A stretch of 64,000 nt of DNA from Paenibacillus cymbidii (GCF_004764705.1 NZ_SHLX01000004.1:307580-371579), one strand, 5' to 3'. Numbered from the stretch's first letter, positions 18,327 through 26,635 are shown. The notes: generated by a model not told the origin, from the letters alone. A program made the numbers and translations.

Positions 18327-18657
18327 CTGCGCACTCGGGAGCCTCTCGTTCCGGGGAAGAGGCGCTTGCCCGATTTGTGCCGCAACGTGAACAAACGAAA
18401 GTTACGACATTTCAAGCGTATCGTCGTTCCGCGATGGGGATAGCCGAAACCGAGTTAGAGAGAGAGGGCTCGATGTTGTCAGGTTACTTTGGGATAATAT
18501 GGGAATGGCGAAATAAGCCATTTTTTGTGGCCTATTTTGTCGGCTCCTGTTGAAGCGTGGACGGTTTCCTTGCTACGATTGAAAAAACACCATTAGAAGC
18601 ATGGGATGTTTAAAAAACAAACAATTGCGGAATCAGGCATCGGAGGTGCGAGCGCAT
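18327..18657. other. Intergenic region with one palindromic repeat copy
   Basis: No gene is supported in these 331 bp. It contains one copy of the AATAAGCC palindromic repeat (18512-18536) and the RBS GGAGGTG of the AraC gene at its end. A weak hairpin (GCCTCT/AGAGGC near 18340-18365) has no T-run. Confidence 0.5.
18512..18536. repeat. Dispersed palindromic repeat, copy 1
   Basis: AATAAGCCA and TGGCCTATT form an imperfect hairpin (8 of 9 pairs) around a T-rich loop. Three related copies lie at 26481-26635. The placement between genes fits a REP-like or mobile hairpin element. Confidence 0.6.
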
Positions 18658-19533
18658 ATGCATGAAATACGGCTGAGCGGGGACAGGCTGCACCTGGTCC
18701 GGGACATGGGCGTGTACGGGGCGCCGGAGCCGAATTGGGCCCATCCGGAACGCACGATGGCGGAAAACCTGCTGCTCTACGTAACGGAAGGAGAGCTGTC
18801 CCTAGGCGAAGGCGACAACGAATACCTGCTTCGCAAAGGGGATGCGCTGCTGCTGAAGCATGGGGTCCGGCAATGGGGCAGGCCGGTCAACGCACCCGGA
18901 TCCTCCTGGGTGTTCGTCCATTTCTACGATCAGAGCTTCGCGTCTGCGGAAGGGCCGAGCCCGCTCTCGTTTTCGCTGCTGCCCCGCGACGCGCTGTTTT
19001 TCTCACCGGACAAATACAGGGCGGAGGTCGCGCTGCCGAAAAAAATCGAGCTGCCGGGCGACCTGCACGTCGAGCGCGAGCTGAAGGCGATGCTCCGCCT
19101 GTACCAGTCGCGGCACAGCCTGCGCCATTTGCTGCTCAGCCTGAAATTTATGGAGCTGCTCATCTACTTCATCCACAAGTCGGAGGCCGCCGCCGTTCCT
19201 TCCAAGGCGGAGCTGACGGTGCGCCGCGTCATCGGTTATCTCGAAAGCCGCTGCGACGGCAAGCTGACGGCCGGCGAAATCGCCGAAGCGATGGGGATGA
19301 ACTACAATTACTTGTCCGAACTGTTCAAGCAGCAGACGGGCAGCAGCATTCTCGACCATCATTTGCGGCTGCGCATCGACCGGGCGGCGGAGCTGCTGCG
19401 GACGGGCCGACTGAACATTTCCGAAGTGGGGGAGCGCTGCGGATTTTCCGACGTCTACCATTTCAGCCGCATGTTCAAAAAAATGACCGGCTACACGCCG
19501 ACCGACTATAGGAAAAGCCATTACCCAACCTGA
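18658..19533 (+). CDS. AraC-family transcriptional regulator
   Basis: 291 residues: N-terminal cupin-like sensor (about 1-130; LLYVTEGELSLGEGD, LRKGDALLL), C-terminal double helix-turn-helix (about 190-291) with TAGEIAEAMGMNYNYLSELF and ISEVGERCGFSDVYHFSRMF, ending GYTPTDYRK. The start at 18658 follows GGAGGTGCG; longer starts lack a site. It sits 150 bp before a PhyH-dioxygenase and alpha/beta hydrolase pair, its most likely target. Effector unknown, probably a sugar or small organic compound. Confidence 0.9.
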   Translation: MHEIRLSGDRLHLVRDMGVYGAPEPNWAHPERTMAENLLLYVTEGELSLGEGDNEYLLRKGDALLLKHGVRQWGRPVNAPGSSWVFVHFYDQSFASAEGPSPLSFSLLPRDALFFSPDKYRAEVALPKKIELPGDLHVERELKAMLRLYQSRHSLRHLLLSLKFMELLIYFIHKSEAAAVPSKAELTVRRVIGYLESRCDGKLTAGEIAEAMGMNYNYLSELFKQQTGSSILDHHLRLRIDRAAELLRTGRLNISEVGERCGFSDVYHFSRMFKKMTGYTPTDYRKSHYPT

Positions 19534-19686
19534 AAATTGGATAAAGAGTATGCGGCTCGCTTCATTCCTTCGCTTTGCCCCTTTTGCTAAGATGAGGGCA
19601 GACGTTTTGCCGGGACGCGGGCGCGGCCGCAGCAGCAGCCGCCGGCGGTGAAGCAGAAGGATCGCCATTTCGGGAGGCTGAACACG

Positions 19687-20529
19687 ATGGAACAGACGAA
19701 GGCCCAGCAGTCGACGCTCGAGGAGCGTTATTCGGCATTCAAGAAGGACGGCTACACCGTCTTTGAAAGCGTATACGACGACGAGACGATCCGTTCGTTC
19801 AAGGAGACGTTTCACCGTCTGCAGGACAACGGCATCGATCCGCAGCAATGGTGGTTTGCCAATACATGCGAGATGGCGCCGAAGCAAATGCTGCCGGCCG
19901 TGACGAACCCGCTTATTCTCGATTTTGCCGAAAAGGTGATGGGCCCGTTCGTGCAGCTTGACAATTTGACGCTGGCCGGCTTTCCGTCCGCCTCCCCGGA
20001 GAACCGGGGCAAGACGGGCTGGCATCGCGACCGCTGGGCGAATTGGCCGTTGACGGAGGATTACACGAGCCCGCTGTCTGTCAATGCCATCAGTTATTTG
20101 CAGGATTTGACGGAAGAATACGGTCCGCTGCGCGTCATTCCCGGATCGCACCGGATGCCGGTCGGCATTCCGACAGAGGAGCGCGGCAAGCCGCATCAAG
20201 ACGAGCTTGTGTTGTACGTCAAGGCCGGGGACGTCGTGTTTACGCATAATGGGCTCATCCACAGCGGCACCCAGAACACGTCGGGCAAAATCCGCTACTT
20301 CTTCAGCGTCTACTACAACAAGACGTGGCTGAAGCATACCGACAACCACAGCGGCCCCAACGTGCAGCGGATCGTTTCGGAGGCGCGGTCCCGCAACGAT
20401 CACCGGACGATGAGGCTGTTCGGCGTTGACGAGCGTCTGCAGGCACGGGCCAATTCCGGCTTCCTCGACACGGACGAGGAGATGTGGGCGAAGTGGGCGG
20501 CCGCGGACAAAGCGGCGATCAAAGGCTAG
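19687..20529 (+). CDS. Phytanoyl-CoA dioxygenase (PhyH) family protein
   Basis: 280 residues. An Fe(II)/2-oxoglutarate dioxygenase of the PhyH family: iron ligands in GWHRDRW (His-x-Asp) and the distal His in FTHNGLIHSGTQN, with the 2-oxoglutarate-binding Arg in KIRYFFSVYY. Start ATG has GGGAGG nine bases upstream. It is followed 22 bp later by an alpha/beta hydrolase and preceded by an AraC regulator, so the three probably form one catabolic unit, perhaps opening an esterified or hydroxylatable substrate. Substrate unknown. Confidence 0.88.
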   Translation: MEQTKAQQSTLEERYSAFKKDGYTVFESVYDDETIRSFKETFHRLQDNGIDPQQWWFANTCEMAPKQMLPAVTNPLILDFAEKVMGPFVQLDNLTLAGFPSASPENRGKTGWHRDRWANWPLTEDYTSPLSVNAISYLQDLTEEYGPLRVIPGSHRMPVGIPTEERGKPHQDELVLYVKAGDVVFTHNGLIHSGTQNTSGKIRYFFSVYYNKTWLKHTDNHSGPNVQRIVSEARSRNDHRTMRLFGVDERLQARANSGFLDTDEEMWAKWAAADKAAIKG

Positions 20530-20551
20530 CGTGGTGGGAGGCGGAAACGAA

Positions 20552-21298
20552 ATGCAGCGGATAACGATCGACGGAATACCGGCGATATGGCGGGAGCCGT
20601 CCGACGGCCCCGGCCGCGATCTGGTCGTTTGGCTGCCGGGTTTCTCCGGGCGAAAAGAAGACACGGTCGCGCAGCTGGACGCTTTCGCCGCTGCCGGCTT
20701 CCACGCGCTCAGCTTCGATCCCGTGCAGCACGGCGAGCGGGCGACGGAGACGCGGGAGGCGCTCGCGGCCAGAGTGGTCGGCAATATTCGCCGCCACTTC
20801 TGGCCGATTCTCGCCTTGACGGCGGAGGAATTTCCCCGCGTCATCGACGGCGCCCGCGAGCGGATCGGTTTCGGCGGGAACGTGATGGCGGGCGGCATCT
20901 CGATGGGCGGCGACATCGCCGCCGCCGCTGCCGGCGCAGACGCGCGCATCGCCGCCGTGGCGGCATGCATCGCCACGCCCGACTGGCTGCGTCCCGGCAG
21001 CCACGAGCCGCCGGGCGAGCCAGACGATGCCGCGCAAGCCTGTTACGACCGGCGCGATCCGCTGACTCATTTGACCGATTATGCGGGTCGGCCGGCGATT
21101 TGCTTCCAGTGCGGCGAACTGGATACGCAGGTGCCGCCGGACGGGGCGCTGCGATTCGTCGCGGCGCTGCGCGGCGGTTTGTACGCGGACTGTCCCGAGC
21201 GGCTAGCGGTCGTCAAGCATACGGGTGTGCCGCATCGATTTACGGACAGGATGCTGCAAGGCGCCATTGAGTGGTTCCGCCAATTCGGGACGGAATAA
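20552..21298 (+). CDS. Alpha/beta hydrolase (dienelactone hydrolase/prolyl oligopeptidase-like)
   Basis: 248 residues, no signal peptide. Nucleophile elbow GGISMGGDIAAA carries the Ser; the acid is probably in CGELDTQVPPDGALR and the His in GVPHRFTDRML. VVWLPGFSGRKED forms the first strand and oxyanion region. The start at 20552 has GGGAGG ten bases upstream. It is the last gene of the AraC-PhyH group and is followed by a strong terminator. Probably an esterase; specificity unknown. Confidence 0.82.
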   Translation: MQRITIDGIPAIWREPSDGPGRDLVVWLPGFSGRKEDTVAQLDAFAAAGFHALSFDPVQHGERATETREALAARVVGNIRRHFWPILALTAEEFPRVIDGARERIGFGGNVMAGGISMGGDIAAAAAGADARIAAVAACIATPDWLRPGSHEPPGEPDDAAQACYDRRDPLTHLTDYAGRPAICFQCGELDTQVPPDGALRFVAALRGGLYADCPERLAVVKHTGVPHRFTDRMLQGAIEWFRQFGTE

Positions 21299-21316
21299 GA
21301 CCAACATTGCCCATAG

Positions 21317-21360
21317 GGCTGTAGCGGGTTGCAAGCAGCAACCCGTTACGGCTCTTTTTT
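21317..21360 (+). terminator. Terminator after the PhyH/hydrolase pair
   Basis: GGCTGTAGCGGGTTGC pairs with GCAACCCGTTACGGCT (mostly perfect) around AAGCA, followed by CTTTTTT. Confidence 0.9.
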
Positions 21361-21370
21361 CATCGACAAA

Positions 21371-21388
21371 TTAGGACGATCGTTCTAA
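21371..21388. promoter_or_regulatory. TetR-type operator upstream of the truncated tetR-tag unit
   Basis: TTAGGACGATCGTTCTAA is an 18-bp palindrome with one mismatched pair, of the TAGAACGATCGTTCTA kind bound by many TetR regulators. It lies 32 bp before the start of the gutted tetR gene. Confidence 0.75.
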
Positions 21389-21419
21389 AATCGGGTTATT
21401 AGCTGCGGAGGTGTCTAGC

Positions 21420-21680
21420 ATGAAGGGGAAAACAACTCGCGGACATATCATCGAATCGGCCGACCGGATGTTCTATGAGCGCGGTTACGAGTACACTTCA
21501 TTTGCCGAAATTGCCGATGCCATGCAGAAGCTTTCGATGCACCTCCTTGCCCGGAGTCAGGGGATCGCCACGCTGGCACAAGCGTTTCGGGATGAACGTT
21601 TTATCAAACATGAGGTTGTGCAGCTGTACAGCTGGTTGAGCTCGCAGCTTGCACGAACCACTCAGGTGGAGGGCCAATGA
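21420..21680 (+). pseudogene. TetR-family regulator with internal deletion
   Basis: 86 codons instead of about 190. The N-terminus is TetR-like (RGHIIESADRMFYERGY then TSFAEIADAM), but the text breaks off before the recognition helix and resumes with a C-terminal helical segment (LAQAFRDERFIKHEVVQLY). The frame stays open, so a stable short protein may be made, but it cannot bind DNA as TetR does. GGAGGTG precedes the start. Its end overlaps the tag gene (ATGA), so it may now serve only as a translated leader for tag. Confidence 0.75.
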
Positions 21681-22297
21681 ACGCAATGATAACTGGACCC
21701 GATGGCAAACCGCGCTGCCGCTGGTGCGGCGCCGCGCCGGATTTTCTCGATTACCACGATATCGAATGGGGATTTCCGGTCAGCGACGATCACGGGTTGT
21801 TTGAGAAGTTAAGTTTGGAAGGTTTTCAATCCGGACTGAGCTGGCGCACGATTCTTGCGAAACGCGAAAACTTCCGCGCGGCTTTCCATCGTTTTGACTT
21901 CGATCGAATCGCAAGCTATACGGAGCACGACCTCGACCGTCTGCTCGGGGATGAAGGCATCGTCCGACATCGAGGCAAAATCGAGGCGGTTATCAACAAT
22001 GCGCAGCGGGCGCAGGAGCTCGTCAAACGGGAAGGCTCGCTCGCCGCCTTCATCTGGCGGTATGAGCCCGATCGAACCCAGCTTGCCAAGCCGCAGACCG
22101 CATCGACCTCGGCGCAATCCATTGCGCTGTCGAAGGAGCTCAAAAAGATGGGCTGGAAATTCGTTGGGCCAACAACCGTATATGCTTTCATGCAAGCGAT
22201 GGGGCTCATCAACGATCATGTCGAGGATTGTGCGATCCGGGGAGAGGTGGAGGCGGCGCGCCAACATTTCCAGCGTCCGGGGAAAGAGAGCTATTGA
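21677..22297 (+). CDS. tag: DNA-3-methyladenine glycosylase I
   Basis: 206 residues. The sequence RCRWCG near the N-terminus, YHDIEWGFPVSDD, LFEKLSLEGFQSGLSW, the helix-hairpin region GIVRHRGKIEAVINNA and FVGPTTVYAFMQAMGLIN..H are the signature segments of Tag, which excises 3-methyladenine; cysteine and histidine zinc ligands are present. It overlaps the truncated tetR by four bases and would have been under its control, an unusual arrangement for tag. A terminator follows. Confidence 0.93.
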   Translation: MNAMITGPDGKPRCRWCGAAPDFLDYHDIEWGFPVSDDHGLFEKLSLEGFQSGLSWRTILAKRENFRAAFHRFDFDRIASYTEHDLDRLLGDEGIVRHRGKIEAVINNAQRAQELVKREGSLAAFIWRYEPDRTQLAKPQTASTSAQSIALSKELKKMGWKFVGPTTVYAFMQAMGLINDHVEDCAIRGEVEAARQHFQRPGKESY

Positions 22298-22320
22298 TCT
22301 GATATTCAGTGTTTGAAGCC

Positions 22321-22358
22321 CCCGGAAACGGATAGGAAATCCGCTTCCGGGTCTTTTG
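22321..22358. terminator. Terminator after tag
   Basis: CCCGGAAACGGAT pairs with ATCCGCTTCCGGG (one A-C mismatch) around AGGAA, followed by TCTTTT. The minus-strand GH26 remnant reads through this hairpin, which shows that its original 3' end has been replaced. Confidence 0.85.
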
Positions 22359-22359
22359 A

Positions 22360-22596
22360 TCCGATGCAGAAAGTTATTGCACTGACGGAGCCGCGACTCA
22401 CGACGCGAGTATCGTTGTACGTATTGGTCAAATCAGTGGGTGTGTTGTCCTGGGTCAGGCGAACGCCCCAGATCATGAAGTAGGAATAGAGCGGCTGGGC
22501 GCTTATCGTCGCGGCGTCCGGCAGCTTGTTCGTTTCGCTGACGACGAGCGGTTTGCCGTGCGTGACATTGGTGTAACCCGGAGGATTGGATCGCAT
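22360..22596 (-). pseudogene. C-terminal fragment of a GH26 beta-mannanase
   Basis: On the minus strand the segment GKPLVVSETNKLPD, followed by LYSYFMIWGVRL, TDLTNTYNDTRVVSRGSV, matches the end of GH26 mannanases: the nucleophile Glu strand (KP..xSEx), the WFMTW-like strand and the YN...VITR terminal helix. The acid/base half, signal peptide and about 250 N-terminal residues are missing. The frame runs on through the tag terminator to 22306, so the native stop is gone too. The fragment starts almost exactly where the mannose-6-phosphate isomerase remnant begins on the other strand. Confidence 0.65.
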
Positions 22597-23142
22597 CGGT
22601 CACGACGGTTGCTCATGGAGGAAAGGCGGACGAATCCGACGGGTTGAGCAAAATCGCCGGCGAGCGGGGAGCGGGTGAAGCCGGCTGCGATACGGGAGAC
22701 AAGGAAACGGATCGGGCCGCTGACGTCACGCTCCTGGAGTTGATCGAAGTGGATCCCGATTATTAGTTGGGGGCCGCGCACGTTGCCAAATACGGCGCAA
22801 CCACCGCACTGCTCGCCAAAGCGCTCGATTCGGCCGAACGGCTGACGATTCAGGTGCATCCCGATCCTGCAACGGCTCAGTCTTTGTTTCAATCGCGGTT
22901 CGGCAAATGTTTCCGAATGACGCTGGTCGAAGCGAACAGCTGCGTGGAGCTTCCCCCGGGCAGCGTCGTTCTGGATCGCCGTCGTGACGGCGGGAGAGGG
23001 GCGTCTGATCTGCGGGGAGGCGGCGATACCGCTGAAACGGGGAGAGCAGCTTTTCATTCCACACGGTCTTGACGCCGATATCGCAATTGAACCGTGCGGT
23101 TCCGAACCGCTTCGAATGGCAAGATGTTTTCCGCCTCGATAA
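22597..23142 (+). pseudogene. Decayed class I mannose-6-phosphate isomerase
   Basis: Three pieces in two frames. The first (to 22766) reads ...ADVTLLELIEVDPDY and ends in an in-frame TAG. The second continues LGAAHVAKYGATTALLAKAL then DSAERLTIQVHPDPATAQ, the metal-site region of class I isomerases (QVHP). The third, in another frame after about 22965, reads FWIAVVTAGEGRLICGEA and KRGEQLFIPHGL and ends PP-R-stop, the cupin C-terminus. About 150 residues between SRFGK and CFRMTLVE are deleted and the N-terminus is lost. Stop codon, deletion and frameshift make it a clear pseudogene. Confidence 0.75.
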
Positions 23143-23235
23143 TTGGAGGTGGCGGTTGAAATTTGTAACTCTCCGTTCATTTTCAATTCAAATTGGGTTT
23201 TTATAATGGCCCCAGAATTGAAAGGAGAGAGTGAC

Positions 23236-24315
23236 ATGGAGCAAACGAAATGGAAAAGGATGCGTCAATTTTGGAGAAAGTGGTTTAAGCGCACAGCCAT
23301 TGCCCTTATTCTATTAGTAATTGGGCTCACTGCGCTCGGCTCCGCTTATGAACAATCGGCCCGCAGCAAGGCGGCCAGGGAATTTCCTGCCCCCGGCAAG
23401 CTCGTGGACATCGGCGGCCGCAAGATTCATCTGAATTGTGAAGGCGAGGGTGCACCGCTCGTCGTGCTCGAGGCGGGGGCCGATACAAGCGGGTCCGCGC
23501 TTTGGCAACCCGTGCAGGAGCAGGTCGCGCGGTTCACGCGGGTATGCTCCTACGACCGTGCCGGTATTATGTGGAGCGATCCGGCGAAGGGGCGGCGTAC
23601 CGGCGCCGACATTGCCGAGGATCTTCACAAGGCGCTGAGCGCCGCCCATGAAAGCGCCCCATACGTAATGGTCGGCGCTTCCATGGGCGGCCCGTACGTC
23701 ATGACGTTCACCAAGCGCTATGGAGATGAGGTCGCGGGAATGGTCCTTGCAGACGCTTCGCATCCGGAGCAGACCAAACGACTCGCACTGGCAACCGGGC
23801 AGCCGGAGAGCGATCCGATTCCTTTCGTGTTTCACGCCCTTGCGACTGTTGTATGGACCGGTTTGCCGAGGCTCGTGCTTCCCGACGCGGAAGTACCGGA
23901 ACTGCCGCCCCTGACGGCCAAAGCCATTACGGCCTACCAACCGATATCGCTCGCGGCCGCATTCGCGGAGGCAGCCTCTTTCGAGGATTCGCTTCGCGAA
24001 GCCGGCACCTTCCGCACGCTCGGCAGCCGGCCGCTTGCCGTGCTCTCCAGAGGCAAGCCTTGGAGTGCGTTCACTGAAGCTCAACAGAAAGCGGGCGGTC
24101 TTACACGTGAACAGTTCGATCGTGCGGAATCCGAGTGGGCAAGCATGCAGGCCGAAGAAGTCGGCTGGTCCTCCGACAGCACACAGCGAATCCTCAAGGA
24201 CTCCAGCCACGTCATCCAATTGGAACGCCCGGACGCAATCGTCGATGCGATCCAAGAAGTCGTGGGCAAGACAGCGAACAACAGAAGGGGACGCGGCGAA
24301 GCTGCCCGCCAATGA
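23236..24315 (+). CDS. Membrane-anchored alpha/beta hydrolase
   Basis: 359 residues. One N-terminal helix (about 18-37) after a basic stretch, then an alpha/beta hydrolase fold: LVVLEAGADTSG (oxyanion region), CSYDRAGIMWSD, nucleophile elbow VGASMGGPYV, and the catalytic His in DSSHVIQLERPDAI. It is probably anchored outside the membrane. The start follows AAAGGAGAGA. It lies 53 bp before a response-regulator/kinase pair on the same strand and may share a transcript. Substrate unknown; esterase or peptidase-like. Confidence 0.82.
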   Translation: MEQTKWKRMRQFWRKWFKRTAIALILLVIGLTALGSAYEQSARSKAAREFPAPGKLVDIGGRKIHLNCEGEGAPLVVLEAGADTSGSALWQPVQEQVARFTRVCSYDRAGIMWSDPAKGRRTGADIAEDLHKALSAAHESAPYVMVGASMGGPYVMTFTKRYGDEVAGMVLADASHPEQTKRLALATGQPESDPIPFVFHALATVVWTGLPRLVLPDAEVPELPPLTAKAITAYQPISLAAAFAEAASFEDSLREAGTFRTLGSRPLAVLSRGKPWSAFTEAQQKAGGLTREQFDRAESEWASMQAEEVGWSSDSTQRILKDSSHVIQLERPDAIVDAIQEVVGKTANNRRGRGEAARQ

Positions 24316-24368
24316 GCATGGCGGTCTTGCGGCACAAGACAGTCTCGGCATAAAAGGAGGAACGGCGG

Positions 24369-25049
24369 ATGCCCGTGGTGCTGGTAGTGGACGACGATGC
24401 GAACATTCGCGAACTGGTGCGGCTCTATCTCGAGGATGAAGGGATCGAGATCGTACAGAAGGAAAACGGCATCGAAGCGTTGGCATATGCCGAAAACCAT
24501 GCGTCGGACTTGATTATCCTGGATATCATGATGCCGGAAATGGACGGATGGCACTTGTGCGCCCGGTTGCGCGAGCTTGGGGACATTCCGCTGCTTATGA
24601 TCACCGCAAAAGATGAGCCCGAGGATCGCATCAAAGGTTTCAGGCTGGGCACCGACGATTATCTCGTGAAGCCGTTCAATCCGACGGAACTGGTGCTCCG
24701 GGTCAAGGCGCTGTTGCGGCGTTACCGGATCGCCAGTTCCCGGACAGTCCGGCTCGGCGATCTGTTGATGGACCGCAGCAGCTACCAGGTGACGGACAAG
24801 AACGGCCGGGAGATCACCTTGCCGATGAAGGAATTCGAACTGCTTTACAAACTCGGGAGCTACCCCGGCCAGTTGTTCACTCGAGACCATCTGATCGAAG
24901 AGATTTGGGGAAGGGATTACGAAGGGGACGAAAGAACGGTGGACGTCCATATCAAACGGCTACGGGATCGTTTTGCGGATCACGAATCCGATTTTCGCAT
25001 TGTCACCTTGCGCAATCTCGGCTACCGGCTGGAGGTGTATCGGGATTAA
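24369..25049 (+). CDS. OmpR/PhoB-family response regulator
   Basis: 226 residues: receiver domain (about 1-118) with acidic pocket DDD at 8-10, phospho-acceptor Asp about 52 in ILDIMMPEMDG and Lys about 101 in DDYLVKPF; winged-helix DNA-binding domain (about 128-226) with VDVHIKRLRDRF. Start has AAAGGAGGAACGGCGG. Its stop codon overlaps the start of the histidine kinase. Regulon unknown; the preceding hydrolase is a candidate target. Confidence 0.93.
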   Translation: MPVVLVVDDDANIRELVRLYLEDEGIEIVQKENGIEALAYAENHASDLIILDIMMPEMDGWHLCARLRELGDIPLLMITAKDEPEDRIKGFRLGTDDYLVKPFNPTELVLRVKALLRRYRIASSRTVRLGDLLMDRSSYQVTDKNGREITLPMKEFELLYKLGSYPGQLFTRDHLIEEIWGRDYEGDERTVDVHIKRLRDRFADHESDFRIVTLRNLGYRLEVYRD

Positions 25050-26412
25050 ATCCCTGTATACCCGGATCGTCCTCTTGTTCATCGGTGTGATCGTCGTCAG
25101 TCTCGCGGTCGGTTCCGTCACATCCGATCTACTGTACCGGAAGTCCTTTACGCGCACGCTCGAGAACAGCCTGCTATCGAACGGTAAGCAAATCATACAG
25201 ACCTACCGTTCATCAGCTGGGACGGCATTGATTCCTTTCATGAACGATGTTGCCGGCCTATCGATTTACGCTATTCAATTGTTCGACGAGTCCGGCAAGC
25301 CGTTGCTCGTTGATGGATCGGAGGTCGTCGTTCCGGACGCGGAACGGATTCGTCTAGCCCTGGCCGGCGACGTGGTACGGAATACCGGGAAAGAGCGCCG
25401 GAATCCGATGGTCGGGTTGCCTTTTTCGGTTGACGACAAGTCTTATGCCTTGTTCGTCAAGCTGAAAAGCAACGATCTGTGGCTCCAGGCGAACAGGGAA
25501 GTCAACACAGAGCTGTTGGCCATCTTTCTGGTCGGAGCTTGCCTCGTGCTGGTCGCAGCCCGATCGATTGTGAAGCCCCTGCTTCGGTTGCGGGATGCGG
25601 CCGGACGAATGGCCAAAGGCCACTTCGATGTGCGGTTCCGTTCGAACCGCAAGGATGAAATTGGCCAGCTTAACGCAAGCTTCGTCGAGATGGCACATGA
25701 GCTTTCCAAGCTGGATCGGATGAGACGCGAGTTCGTGGCAAACGTCTCGCACGAGATCCAGTCGCCGCTGACGTCCATCTCCGGTTTCGTCAAGGCGTTG
25801 AAGGAGAAGCCGATGAGCGAGGAAAAGCGGTTTTATTATTTGTCGATCATCGAGGAGGAGGCCGAGCGATTGTCCAGACTCGGCCAAAACCTGCTCCGGC
25901 TTTCCGCCTTGCAGCATGATCGGCATCCCGGTCAACCGACGGCATTCCGGCTCGATGAACAGCTCCGAAACGTCGTCATCGCGCTCGAACCACAGTGGCT
26001 GGAGAAGCAGATCGCCGTCGAACTGGACCTGAAGCCGGTGACGGTTTACGCGGATAAGGATCAACTCGGGCAAGTGTGGACGAACCTGCTGGACAACGGC
26101 ATTAAATTCACTCCGCTCCACGGCACCATCCACATTTGCTCCCGTGCCGACAGCCGGTCGGCAATCGTTCGCATCATCGATAACGGCATCGGGATACCGG
26201 AGGATCAGCGATCGGATATTTTCAAGGCGTTTCACAAAGCGGACAAAGCCCGCAACCGAGCCGTGAAAGGCAACGGTCTGGGGCTATCCATCGTCAAGCA
26301 GATCGTGGACAGGCATGAAGGGTCCATCCGCGCGGAAGCCGGCCCCGACGGAGGCGCCGCGTTCACGGTAACGCTTCCGCTCGGGAGATCTTCCGGCCCG
26401 TTGCGGCCCTGA
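25045..26412 (+). CDS. Sensor histidine kinase, partner of the upstream response regulator
   Basis: 455 residues: helix 1 (about 8-30), extracellular sensor of about 120 residues, helix 2 (about 155-173), HAMP (LRDAAGRMAKGHF), phospho-acceptor His in VANVSHEIQSPLTSISGF, and ATPase motifs (WTNLLDNGIKFT, DNGIGIP, KGNGLGLSIVKQIV). The frame has no ATG, GTG or TTG at the expected place. GGAGGTG lies ideally before ATT at 25045, which gives the natural N-terminus I/MKSLYTRI and overlaps the regulator stop by three bases (ATTAA). An ATG at 24973 would add 24 residues that read as an out-of-frame shadow of the regulator. I take ATT as the start. Confidence 0.85.
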   Translation: MKSLYTRIVLLFIGVIVVSLAVGSVTSDLLYRKSFTRTLENSLLSNGKQIIQTYRSSAGTALIPFMNDVAGLSIYAIQLFDESGKPLLVDGSEVVVPDAERIRLALAGDVVRNTGKERRNPMVGLPFSVDDKSYALFVKLKSNDLWLQANREVNTELLAIFLVGACLVLVAARSIVKPLLRLRDAAGRMAKGHFDVRFRSNRKDEIGQLNASFVEMAHELSKLDRMRREFVANVSHEIQSPLTSISGFVKALKEKPMSEEKRFYYLSIIEEEAERLSRLGQNLLRLSALQHDRHPGQPTAFRLDEQLRNVVIALEPQWLEKQIAVELDLKPVTVYADKDQLGQVWTNLLDNGIKFTPLHGTIHICSRADSRSAIVRIIDNGIGIPEDQRSDIFKAFHKADKARNRAVKGNGLGLSIVKQIVDRHEGSIRAEAGPDGGAAFTVTLPLGRSSGPLRP

Positions 26413-26480
26413 TGCATTACAGAACATTGTCCGTCGCGCAATTATTGCAGCCGCGGCATCATGCCGGGCCGGGTAACGAA

Positions 26481-26635
26481 AATAGCCCATGAAAAATGGC
26501 TTATTTGCCCGATTTCGGGTGGCTCGTCGAAATAGTCAGTGAAAAATGGCTTATTGGCTCCGCCAGGCCCCAAATGAGGCCTTTTGGCGAGGCTGCCCGA
26601 TTTTGGTGAAATAGGCCATCAAACAGGACCTATTT
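26481..26635. repeat. Cluster of three palindromic repeats
   Basis: Copies at 26481-26505 and 26531-26555 share GAAAAATGGCTTATT and are spaced 50 bp apart; a third, more divergent hairpin (AATAGGCC ... GGACCTATT) lies at 26610-26635. Between them TGCCCGATTT recurs. All relate to the single copy at 18512-18536. The cluster abuts the broken 5' end of the pseudogene at 26653. Confidence 0.65.

Noticed and set aside
19003..20976. 657-codon minus-strand open frame under the AraC and PhyH genes
   Set aside because: Spans three well-supported plus-strand genes and has low-complexity Arg/Ala composition typical of antisense shadows.
22503..23237. Long minus-strand frame across the isomerase remnant
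   Set aside because: No family features; the plus strand carries recognisable isomerase motifs.
24973..25044. ATG start of the histidine kinase inside the response-regulator gene
   Set aside because: The 24 extra residues are an out-of-frame reading of the conserved regulator C-terminus, and no RBS precedes it.
26481..26635. Short regularly spaced repeats as a possible CRISPR array
   Set aside because: Only three imperfect hairpin copies with unequal spacing (50 and 79 bp), related spacers, and no cas genes.
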